Assembly (NCBI RefSeq): GCF_900107455.1
Contig: NZ_FNQB01000003.1
Span: 496,001-560,000 of the forward strand
From: Asanoa ishikariensis
Lineage (GTDB): Bacteria > Actinomycetota > Actinomycetes > Mycobacteriales > Micromonosporaceae
Length of the DNA stretch: 64,000 nt
Direction: 5' to 3'
Shown here: positions 35,362-44,100 of the stretch, in pieces
How positions within the stretch are numbered: position 1 is the stretch's first letter
Layout: the number at the start of each line of letters is the position of its first letter
Position numbers and translations under genes: made by a program
Notes under the pieces: model-generated
The model's database searches: none
The model's input: the letters and a program-made list of their open reading frames with translations, nothing else
What the model was told of the DNA's origin: nothing

Positions 35362-37084
35362 ACACCGCGACCAGCGGGACCGGCCGGCCCAGCCGGCGCC
35401 GGAGTCGGGCCGCCAGGCCGATCGCGAGCAACGACTGGCCGCCGATGTCGAAGAAGTTGTCGTCGGCGCCGACCTCCGCGACGCCGAGCACCTCGCACCA
35501 CACCGCCGCGACCGTCTGCTCGGCCGCGGTCAGCGGCGGGCCGCCGAGCGGGTCGGCCGCCGGCCGGACGGGCGCGGGCAGCGCGGCCCGGTCGACCTTG
35601 CCGCTCGTCGTGAGTGGAAAGCGGTCCAGAGGCACCAGTGCGGCCGGCAGCATGTAGTCGGGCAGGTGCGCGGCCGCCGCCCGCCGCACCGCGTCGACGT
35701 CGAACTGGCTGGCCCGCCCGGTCCGGCAGTAGCCGACCAGGCCCGGGCCGCCCGGCGCGTCGTCGCGGAGCACCACGACCGCCTGCGCGACGCCGGGGCA
35801 GTGGCTCAGCACCGCCTCGATCTCGCCGAGCTCGATCCGGTAGCCGCGCACCTTGACCTGGTCGTCCGCGCGGCCGAGGAACTCCAGCCGGCCGTCCGGC
35901 CCGACCCGCGCCCGATCGCCCGTGCGGTACATACGGCCACCGTCGGCCGCGACGAGGTCGGCCACGAAGCGCTGGGCGGTCAGGGCCGGCCGGCCAAGAT
36001 AGCCGCGGGCTACTCCGCTGCCGGCCAGGTAGAGCTCGCCCTCCGGCGCGGGTCGCAAATCGGCGTCGAGCAGGTACACCCGGGTGCCGGGCAGTGGGCC
36101 GCCGAGGTGTGGGCCGCCCGAGTCGTCGACCGGTGTCCAGGTGGCGTCCACCGTGCACTCGGTCGGCCCGTACAGGTTGATCGGGTCCAACCGGCCGGCG
36201 GCGCGCAGGGCGGCGAGCCGGCTCCACAGACCGGGCGGGATGGCCTCGCCGCCGATCAGCAGGCGCAGCGGCCGCTCCAAGCTGAGCTGGTCGAGCAGTG
36301 ACACGAGGTGCGACGGGGTGATGTCGAGCTCGTCGAGGCCTTCCGCGTCCACGAGCGCGGCCAGCGCCGTCGGGTCGGCGCGGACGGCGTCGCCCACCAT
36401 GACGACCGTGTCGCCCCGGCAGAGCCGCAGCCATTGCTGGACCGAGGCGTCGAACGACGGGCTCGCGTTCCAGCCGACCCGGGACGGTGCCCGTTCGGCG
36501 AGCCGGCCGAGGCCGTCGAGCAGTGCGGTCAACGATCCGTGCGTGACCTCGACGGCTTTGGGCTCGCCCGTCGAGCCGGAGGTGTAGATCGCGTACGCCG
36601 TGTCGCCCGGACGGATCGCGGACGTGCCGACGCCGGACGGGGCCGACCGCGCGCACGTCTCGACCGTGAGCACACGGCGGGCGCGGGCCGGCGGCAGCCG
36701 GTGGCGGTGCGCGGCGTCGGAGAGCAGGATCGCCGGACCGGCCTGGTCACACATGTAGGCCAGCCGGTCGGCCGGCAGCGCCGGGTCGAGCGGCAGGTAC
36801 GCGGCGCCGGCGCGCAGCGTGCCCAGCAGCCCGACGACAAGGTCGATGCCGCGCGGCAGGAGCAGGCCGACCACGCTGCCCGGGCCGGCGCCGCGGGCGG
36901 TGAGACCGGCCGCGACGGCCGCGCTGCGGGCCGCGAGCTCGGCATAGGGCACGGCGATTCCCTCGTGGACCAACGCCGGACGGTCGGGATGGTCGGTGGC
37001 CACCCGCACGAACCGGTCGACCACCGAGCGCCAGGGTTGGCCTGGGGCCTCCCCCGCCGCGAGGGGCTCGGCGAGCACAGTCAT
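35303..37084 (-). CDS. A-PCP didomain predicted to activate glutamine
   Basis: A 593-residue protein from ATG 37084, placed by GGGAGGA. The A domain is complete ([59 protein letters not shown]), and the PCP has GGQSL. Reading the pocket by alignment to GrsA gives D-A-Q-D-L-G-L-V-D-K, one residue from the well-known glutamine code DAQDLGVVDK. So it most likely makes Gln-S-PCP as a free building block for oxidation and transfer. It follows the radical SAM gene in the same direction (38-nt gap). Confidence 0.9.
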   Translation of the reverse strand: MTVLAEPLAAGEAPGQPWRSVVDRFVRVATDHPDRPALVHEGIAVPYAELAARSAAVAAGLTARGAGPGSVVGLLLPRGIDLVVGLLGTLRAGAAYLPLDPALPADRLAYMCDQAGPAILLSDAAHRHRLPPARARRVLTVETCARSAPSGVGTSAIRPGDTAYAIYTSGSTGEPKAVEVTHGSLTALLDGLGRLAERAPSRVGWNASPSFDASVQQWLRLCRGDTVVMVGDAVRADPTALAALVDAEGLDELDITPSHLVSLLDQLSLERPLRLLIGGEAIPPGLWSRLAALRAAGRLDPINLYGPTECTVDATWTPVDDSGGPHLGGPLPGTRVYLLDADLRPAPEGELYLAGSGVARGYLGRPALTAQRFVADLVAADGGRMYRTGDRARVGPDGRLEFLGRADDQVKVRGYRIELGEIEAVLSHCPGVAQAVVVLRDDAPGGPGLVGYCRTGRASQFDVDAVRRAAAAHLPDYMLPAALVPLDRFPLTTSGKVDRAALPAPVRPAADPLGGPPLTAAEQTVAAVWCEVLGVAEVGADDNFFDIGGQSLLAIGLAARLRRRLGRPVPLVAVFKHPVLRQFAAYLDRQAPR

Positions 37085-37122
37085 GGTCGATCCTCCCGGT
37101 GGGCGGAGCGGCACCGGCCGCT

Positions 37123-38748
37123 TCAGAAGCTGAACCTGGCCGGAGCCACGGACAGGGCCGCCACCTCGGAGGCGAGCTGTTGCTCGAGTGCGGCCAGGTC
37201 GCGGGCGTTCCCGCCGCCGTTGCGCGCACCGATCAGCCGCTCGGTGGTGCCGAGCATCCGGATCAGGTCGGGCGTGCTGACGCCCTTGCCGTCGAGGTAG
37301 GGCAACGACCAGAAGTCGAAGTCGTAGAGCGGCAGCCACACCGACTCCGTCACGCGGGCGAACATCTCGTCGGTGAGGTTGGCGGCCTCCTTCGACGACA
37401 TGCTGAAGTGCGACCAGGTGTAGCCCTCGCCCTCGATGCCGAGCAGCTCCTTCTGCTGGTAGACGGGCGAGCGCGGGTTGGCCCACCAGGCCTGGGCCCG
37501 CCAGAGGTCCGGCGCGGTCTCGTTGAGGAAGTCGATCGTGTTGCCCACGGTCTTCTCGGTCTCGCCGGGGAAGCCCACGATCATCGACGCGAACGTCGTG
37601 ATGCTCCGCTCCTTGAGCCGGGCGATGCCCGTGCGGTACTGGCTGTCCTGCGCGAGCTTGTGCATGTTGGCCAGCACGTCGCTGTCGCCGGACTCGATGC
37701 CCAGGAAGACACCCGCGCAGCCGCTGCGCGCGGCCAGGTCGAACGACTCCTCGTCGCGGGCGTTGGAGCAGCGGAAGTAGGAGTACCAGTGCAGGCCGAG
37801 GTCCTCTTCGATCATCATCTGGCAGAGCTGCTTGAACCGCTTGGGCGGCACGTTGAACGTGTCGTCGACGAAGACCACGTTGCGGACGCCGAGGGCGGCC
37901 AGGGCACGCAGCTCGGTGCGCACGGTGTCCACCGAGGCCGAGGCCAGCGCGCCCGCGCGGGTGGGGTAGTCGCAGAAGCTGCACTTGAACGCGCAGCTAC
38001 GCGCGGTGCGGACCTGGGCCGTGGCGCCGATCAGCTCGGGGCTGAAGCCGGTCCAGTCGATCGAGCAATGGTCGAGGTCGTTGTTCTCCGGGCGGCGCCG
38101 GGTCCGTACCCACCGGTCGTCCGGGCAGTGGACCAGGTTGTCGACCGCGCCGAGGTCACCGCCCGCGCGCACCGCGTGGCAGAGCTGGGCGAGGCTGTGC
38201 TCGCCCTGGGACTCCTGGATGTACGAGTCGGCGCCCATGGCGTAGAAGAAGTCCTCGACGGCCGGTGTCAGGCCGGACAACAGCAGGTTGTCGACCAGCG
38301 GGCCGCCGACGACGATGTGGCTCTCGGGCGACAGCTCGCGCACGAGCTCGACGACCGGGCCGACGGGCAGGATGTTGACGTAGAACGTGGTGGTGATCGC
38401 GATGACGGCCGGCTTCTCGCTCAGCAGCGCGCTGAGCCGGTCGCGCTCGCCGGAGAACAGCGAGACGGGCTCGGCCCGCAACCCCTGCCGGCGCAGATAG
38501 CTGGTCAGGTAGAGCGCGGCGAGGTTGAAGACCTCGCCGACATGGTAGCGGTCGGTGCCGCCGGTGCTGCGGTTGCGCAGCCGGCTGAAGGCGTCGAGCC
38601 ACGGCATCGCGTCACCGTCGACCACCAGGTGCTCGGAGCGCATGATCTGGTACTCCGGTGTGCCCGGACCGGCGCGCTCACACATGACCTGGTAGTCGCC
38701 GAAGTCACCCTCGTTGTAACCGATCACCACGCAGTCGAGACGATCCAT
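37123..38748 (-). CDS. Cobalamin-binding radical SAM enzyme, possibly PhpK-like
   Basis: A 541-residue protein. Residues about 1-200 carry a B12-binding-like Rossmann region ([25 protein letters not shown]). The radical SAM core has the cluster motif CAFKCSFC (CxxxCxxC), then [15 protein letters not shown] and [13 protein letters not shown]12 radical SAM enzymes usually methylate unactivated carbon or phosphorus; the opening residues recall the PhpK group, from memory. In a peptide cluster, C-methylation of an amino acid or of a tethered intermediate is the likely role. ATG 38748 has GGGAGG upstream; the longer frame does not. First gene of a unit with the Gln didomain. Confidence 0.82.
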   Translation of the reverse strand: MDRLDCVVIGYNEGDFGDYQVMCERAGPGTPEYQIMRSEHLVVDGDAMPWLDAFSRLRNRSTGGTDRYHVGEVFNLAALYLTSYLRRQGLRAEPVSLFSGERDRLSALLSEKPAVIAITTTFYVNILPVGPVVELVRELSPESHIVVGGPLVDNLLLSGLTPAVEDFFYAMGADSYIQESQGEHSLAQLCHAVRAGGDLGAVDNLVHCPDDRWVRTRRRPENNDLDHCSIDWTGFSPELIGATAQVRTARSCAFKCSFCDYPTRAGALASASVDTVRTELRALAALGVRNVVFVDDTFNVPPKRFKQLCQMMIEEDLGLHWYSYFRCSNARDEESFDLAARSGCAGVFLGIESGDSDVLANMHKLAQDSQYRTGIARLKERSITTFASMIVGFPGETEKTVGNTIDFLNETAPDLWRAQAWWANPRSPVYQQKELLGIEGEGYTWSHFSMSSKEAANLTDEMFARVTESVWLPLYDFDFWSLPYLDGKGVSTPDLIRMLGTTERLIGARNGGGNARDLAALEQQLASEVAALSVAPARFSF

Positions 38749-38785
38749 CGAGTCGGCCTCCCGGGGCGCGTCAGTGCAGACCGGC

Positions 38786-38882
38786 ACGCTAGCGCCGCGC
38801 GGTTGGGATCCGGTTACGCGGACGGCAGCGGCCTATCCCTCCTTCCGGTGACATCACCGCCGCACGGGGCCGCCGGTAGGTT
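38786..38882. promoter_or_regulatory. Divergent promoters of radical SAM and SARP genes
   Basis: Plus strand: operator variant TATC-N12-GACA (38834-38853) with a TAGGTT -10 (38877-38882) beginning 27 bp after GACA. The perfect dyad GGTGA-CA-TCACC (38847-38858) overlaps it. Minus strand: CGCGTAACCG (38811-38820) and TAGCGT (38786-38791), spaced exactly as before transferase 2. Confidence 0.5.
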
Positions 38883-38937
38883 CGGAACCGGAAGGGAAAG
38901 GTGCGACGGGACGGCGGCCATTGTGGATGGAGCACCG

Positions 38938-39786
38938 GTGATTGTGGTCCGCACGTTGGGCGCCTTCGAGCTCTCCTTCGGCGATCGGCCGGTGGAGCGC
39001 TGGAAAGCCGGCAAGGCCCGCAGCCTCCTTCAGTTTCTGCTGTTGCGACCCGGCCGCACCGTGCCACGCGACGTGCTCTACGAGGCCCTGTGGCCGGACG
39101 CGCCGTGGTCGAAGAACTCGAGCTCGCTCAAGGTGGCCGCGCACATGCTGCGCTCGATCCTGGAGCAGAGCCAGGGTGACCTGCCGGCGTCCGGGCCCGC
39201 GCTGCGGCTGCTGACCCGCGAGTCCGGCTACGTGCTCGAAGCCGACCGGGTCGCGGTGGACTTCGAGGCGTTCGTGCGGTTGGCCGACGAGGCGCACGCC
39301 GCGGAGCGCGCCGGCGACCGGGTCACCGCGGCGCGGCTCTACCGCCACGCGGTCGGCCACTACGAGGGCGACTTCCTGCCGGACGTCCCGTACGACTGGG
39401 CCGGTGTCGAGCGCGAGTGGCTGCGCAGCCGCTTCCTGTGCGCGTTGACCGTGCTGACGGAGGCGGACATCGAGCACGGCGACCACGTCGGCGTGATCCG
39501 CTGGTGCCGGCGCATGCTCGACGCCGAACCGCTGCACGAGGGCACCTACCGCGCGCTCATCCTCGTGCACGCGCACCTCGGGCAGCTCACCCAGGTGCAC
39601 CGCTGGTATCGGCTCTGTGCCGGCCTGCTCCGCGACCACCTCCAGATGACGCCGGACCTGGCGACGCAGCGGCTCTACGGCCGGGCGGTCCGCGGTGAGT
39701 TCAACGGCCGCCCGGTCGACCTGGGCGCCTGGCGGCACGAGCTGGCGCCGGTCGGGGCCGCGACGCTGCTGCGCACGCCGGCCTGA
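38938..39786 (+). CDS. SARP-family transcriptional activator
   Basis: About 282 residues. The N-terminal OmpR-like winged helix (VVRTLGAFELSFGDRPVERWKAGKARSLLQFLLL, split here into LGAFELSF and KARSLLQFLLL motifs) is followed by the bacterial transcriptional activation domain (AARLYRHAVGHYEGDFLPD, YDWAGVEREWLR, LDAEPLHEGTYRALI). There is no ATPase or TPR extension, so it is a short pathway-specific SARP like DnrI or RedD. GTG 38938 is chosen for GGAG five bases upstream; GTGs at 38923 and 38944 are alternatives. It probably activates the cluster. Its own promoter carries a weak copy of the cluster operator, suggesting autoregulation or control by the LuxR protein. Confidence 0.88.
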   Translation: MIVVRTLGAFELSFGDRPVERWKAGKARSLLQFLLLRPGRTVPRDVLYEALWPDAPWSKNSSSLKVAAHMLRSILEQSQGDLPASGPALRLLTRESGYVLEADRVAVDFEAFVRLADEAHAAERAGDRVTAARLYRHAVGHYEGDFLPDVPYDWAGVEREWLRSRFLCALTVLTEADIEHGDHVGVIRWCRRMLDAEPLHEGTYRALILVHAHLGQLTQVHRWYRLCAGLLRDHLQMTPDLATQRLYGRAVRGEFNGRPVDLGAWRHELAPVGAATLLRTPA

Positions 39787-39796
39787 CCGGCGGCGG

Positions 39797-41002
39797 TCAG
39801 ACCAGCGCGACCGGCAGGTGCTTGATGCCGAGCATGAAGTTCGACGCCAACCGCTCGACCGGGCCGGCCGGCGCGAACCGGAGTCCCCGGTTGACCAGCT
39901 CGGTCATCAGCAGCGAGATCTCCATCCGCGCCGCGGGCAGCCCGATGCAGCGGTGGTTGGCCACGCCGAAGGCCACGTGGTGGTTCGGGGTGCGGCCGAG
40001 ATCGAGCCGGTCGGGATCGGGGAACTGGTCACCGTCGCGGTTCGCCGACGCGTTCCAGAGCGTCAACGTGTCGCCGGCCTGGATCGGCACCCCGCGGATC
40101 GTCACGTCGCGGGTCGCGGTGCGGCAGACGTACGCGTTGGTCGAGGTCCAGCGGAACAGCTCGTCGACCGCGGTCGGCAGCAGCTCGGGCTGGGCGTTGA
40201 GGCGGGCCGCCTCGGCCGGATGCCGGATCAGCGTCTCGACGATCGCCGACGCCGTGAACGGTGTGGTCTCGTTGCCGCCGACCGCGACGTTCAGCGCGTT
40301 GTAGAGGATCTGGCTCTCCGTGAGCTCGCGCCCGTTGGTGCGGGCCGCGACCAGGATGCTGACCAGGTCGTCACCCGGCTCCCGCCGGCGCTGGTCGAGC
40401 AGCTCGGCCAGCACCTCGAAGATCTCCACCTGGGCCGCCACCAGCGTCATCGAGGTCGCGGTGTCGCCGGCGTACTCGCCGTCGCGGTAGCCGATCATCG
40501 TGCGGGTCAGGCGCAGCAGGTGCATGGCCTCGTCGCGCCCGATGCCGAACATCGCGGCCAGGAGCCCGGCCGGCAGCAGCGGCGCGATGTCCACGGCGAA
40601 GTCGCCGCCGCCGTCCGCCGTCATCTTGTCCAGCGCCGCGCCGACGTACTGGCGCACGAACCCGCCGGCCCGCTCCATCATCGGGGCGCTGAACGCCTTG
40701 TGCACGTGCTGGCGCAGCAGCCGGTGCTCGGGCGGGTCGGAGCAGATCAGCATCTGGCCGGACGCGGTGTCGGTGGCGCTGCGATAGGAACCGCCGAGCA
40801 CCGTCCCGTTCTTCGACGAGTAGGTCGCCGGGTCGCGGTACACGGCGGTGACGTCGTCGTAGCGCGTGAGCGCCCAGTAGCCACCGGTCGCGGTCGCGTT
40901 CCAGTAGACCGGGGCGTTCGCGCGTAACCACGCCCACGCGGCATACGGATCGCCCGTGACGAACAGGTCGAGGTCGTCCAGATCGATGACGGTCGTCGAC
41001 AT
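39797..41002 (-). CDS. Cytochrome P450 (P450-2)
   Basis: A 401-residue P450 with the I helix GGNETTPF, K helix DELFRW and haem loop FGVANHRCIG, in which Ala replaces the usual Gly of FGxGxH. The ending SNFMLGIKHLPVAL links it to the P450-1 group. Start ATG 41002 follows GGGAGGG. It is convergent with the SARP gene (10-nt gap) and shares a divergent promoter with the second NRPS, so the two are probably induced together. Substrate unknown; a carrier-bound residue is likely. Confidence 0.9.
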   Translation of the reverse strand: MSTTVIDLDDLDLFVTGDPYAAWAWLRANAPVYWNATATGGYWALTRYDDVTAVYRDPATYSSKNGTVLGGSYRSATDTASGQMLICSDPPEHRLLRQHVHKAFSAPMMERAGGFVRQYVGAALDKMTADGGGDFAVDIAPLLPAGLLAAMFGIGRDEAMHLLRLTRTMIGYRDGEYAGDTATSMTLVAAQVEIFEVLAELLDQRRREPGDDLVSILVAARTNGRELTESQILYNALNVAVGGNETTPFTASAIVETLIRHPAEAARLNAQPELLPTAVDELFRWTSTNAYVCRTATRDVTIRGVPIQAGDTLTLWNASANRDGDQFPDPDRLDLGRTPNHHVAFGVANHRCIGLPAARMEISLLMTELVNRGLRFAPAGPVERLASNFMLGIKHLPVALV

Positions 41003-41034
41003 GCGTCACCCTCCCGCAGATACGGCCTCCGCAG

Positions 41035-41111
41035 AGCCTAGGGCCGGCCCGTCCGCCGGTCGTGTCACCTGAACCAGGGCCAGGCACACGGGGTACGAGC
41101 GCCGATAGCGT
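41035..41111. promoter_or_regulatory. Divergent promoter with cluster operator (P450-2 / second NRPS)
   Basis: Operator TGTC-N12-GCCA at 41063-41082. Plus -10 TAGCGT (41106-41111) begins 27 bp after the right half. Minus -10 TAGGCT (41035-41040) begins 26 bp after the inverted GACA. Confidence 0.6.
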
Positions 41112-41145
41112 CGCTGGCGCGCAGACCAACAGGTGGGGAGCAGTC

Positions 41146-44100
41146 ATGACCGACTTGCAGAGCCGGATCGCAGCTCTCAGCCCCGAGCAGCGTGCCCGGT
41201 TCGAGTCGCGTCTCGCCGCCGATCGTCCCCGGGCCGTAGTCGAGCGGATTCCGCGGCGGGAGAAGGACCGGCCGACACCCCTGTCCTTCGCGCAGCAGCG
41301 GGAGTGGGCTGTCGAGCAGTTCCGGCCGTCGAACAACGTCACGGCCGCCCTCCGCCTCGACGGCGAGGTCGACCTGCGCGTGCTCAGCGACGTGCTGACC
41401 GAGATCGTCTCGCGGCACGAGGTGCTGCGATCGACGGTCGAGATCGTGGACCGCCGCCCGACCCAGGTCGTGCGCCCGGTCACGGCGGTGCCCGTGCCCG
41501 TCGAGGACCTCCGCGCGCTCGACGGCGACGGGCAGCGCGACGCGATCCGGGAGCGGTGCGACGCCGAGGTGGTGCGCCCGTTCCCGGCGGACCAGGCCCA
41601 CCGGCTGCGGGCCACCGCCCTGCGGCTCGACTCCGAGAGCTACGTCGTGCTGGTCACGCTCGATCACGCGGCGGCCGACGCCTGGTCGATGATCATCCTG
41701 TTGCGCGAGGTGATCGCGCTCTACCCGGCCCTGCGCGGCGGAGCCGAGGGAGGGCTGCCGCCGCTGCCGATCCAGTACGGCGACTTCGCGGTCTGGGAAC
41801 GGGAGTGGCTGGACGAGGAACGGATGGCCGCGGAGCTCGGGCACTGGAAGCAGGTGCTGGCCGACCTCCCGCCCCGCCTCGCCCTGCCGGCCGACCGCTC
41901 GTCCGCCCTGCGCCGCACCTTCGCCGGCGACCACCACACGCTCACCGTGGCCGGCGAGCGGACCGCGGCGTTGCAGCGCTTCGCCGAGCGCGAGGGCGTG
42001 TCGCTGTCGATGGTCATGCTGGCCGCCTGCTCGGTCGTGCTGCACCGCTACACCCACCAGGACGACCTGGTGTTCGGCTCGGCGGTCGGTGGCCGACTCA
42101 GGCCGGAGACCGAGCAGCTCATCGGCTGCTTCGCCAACGCGTTGCCGCTGCGGATGCGGCTGTCGCCGGGGCAGACGCTGCGCGACGTGCTGCACGCGGC
42201 CCGCGACGTGGTGTCCACGGCGTTCGACCACCAGAGCGTCCCGTTCGACCGGCTGATCGAGGAGCTGGCGCCCGACGAGGCCGCGCAGACGCCGCTGATC
42301 CAAATGATGATCAACGTGCTGTCCACGCCGGGCGCCGTGCTGCGCCCCGACCGCGCGCTGGAGCTGCCGGGCCTGGCGGTCAGCTACGTGCCGATGGATC
42401 CGGGGCCGATCACGATCGACCTGATCCTGGTCGTCCAGGCGGCACCCGAGACGCTGCACTTCGACTGGCACTACAGCACGGAGCTGTTCGACCGCGGCAC
42501 GATCGAACGCCTCGCGGCCCAGCTCCCGCACGTCCTGGAACAGCTTGTCGACGAACCGGACCGACGGATCGGCGAGGTGCGCCTGCTGGACACCGGCGTG
42601 CGTCGTCCGGCGACCCGCCCCGCCGGACCGGAGCTCGGCTTCCTCGAGCTGTTCGCGCGCCAGGTGGCCCGCACACCCGACGCTCCGGCCGTCGTGTGCG
42701 ACAGCGTCCCGCTCAGCTTCGCCGAGCTCGACCGCGCGGCCAACCGGCTCGCCCACCATCTGCGCGGCCTCGGCGTCGGCGCCGAGACACCCGTCGGGGT
42801 CCTGGTCGACCGGTCCCCCGCGCTGACCGTGGCCGTGCTGGGCATCCTGAAGGCCGGCGGAGCGTTCCTGCCCCTCGACCCGGCCTATCCGGTCGACCGG
42901 ATCGCCTACGTGCTCGCCGACGCCGGCGCCCCCGTGCTGGTCAGCACCGAGAAGCTCGCCGACCTGGCCGAGACCGCCGGCGTCGCGGACCTCGTGCTGC
43001 TCGACGGGCCGGACCGGTTCGCCGACGGGCCGGACGGCGACCCCGGCGACCTGACCCACCCGACGTCGGCGGCCTACGTGATCTACACGTCCGGCTCGAC
43101 CGGGCAACCCAAGGGCGTGGTGATCGAGCACCGGTCGCTCGCGGCGTTCGCCACCGAGACGGCCGAGCGCCTCGGGCTCGGCGCCGGCGACCGGTTCCTC
43201 CAGTTCGCCTCGCCGGGCTTCGACGTGCTGGTCGAGGAGCTGTTCCCGATCTGGGCGGTCGGCGGCGCCGTGGTCGTCCCGCCGGAGCGGATGGCCGGGG
43301 TCAACCTCGACCTCGTCGCACTGACCCGGCAGGACCGGATCACGGTCATGGAGCTACCCGCCGCCTACTGGCACGAGTGGGTACGCGACCTCGACCGCGC
43401 CGGCGGCGCCCTGCCGCCGTGTCTGCGCCTGGTGATCGTGGGCGCCGAACGCGTGCTGCCGGAGCGGCTGGCGACCTGGCAGACCTTCGGGGTCCCGCTG
43501 TCGCACGTCTACGGCATCACCGAGACGACCGTCAGCTCCACCTTCTTCGACCTGCCGGCCGACGCGCCGGAGACCGACCTGCGGCACCTGCCGATCGGCA
43601 CGGAGCTGCCCTTCGCGGAGCTGCACGTCCTCGACCCCGAGCTGCGGCCGGTGCCGGCCGGCGCCGTGGGCGAGCTCTACATCGGCGGGATCAGCGTCGG
43701 CCGGGGCTACCTGCGGCGCCCGGGGTTGACCGCACAGCGCTTCGTCGCCTCGCCGGACCCCGAGCGGCCCGGGCAACGGGTCTACCGCACCGGGGACCTC
43801 GTGCGGCGGCGGCCCGACGGCAACGTCGAGTTCCTGTCCAGAGTGGACAGCCAGATCAAGATCCGGGGCTACCGGGTCGAGCCCGCCGAGATCGAGTCGG
43901 CGATCTGCCGGCACCCGGCGATCGCGCAGGCCGTCGTCGGCGTCCACGAGCCCGAACCCGGCGACCGACGGCTGGTGGCCCACCTGGTGACCCGCGACGG
44001 CACCGCGGTGGGCAGCGCCGACCTGCGCCGCTTCCTCGCCCGCGAGCTGCCGCCGTACCTCGTGCCGTCGGCGTTCGTGCCGGTCGAGGAGATCCCGCTG

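Noticed and set aside
37085-37984. Minus-strand extension of the Gln A-PCP to 893 residues
   Set aside because: It is a frame shadow of the radical SAM gene; ATG 37084 has a good GGGAGGA site.
37099-38937. Plus-strand frame giving the SARP an 895-residue form
   Set aside because: The N-terminal 600 residues are the antisense of the radical SAM gene; SARP homology begins at about 38938.
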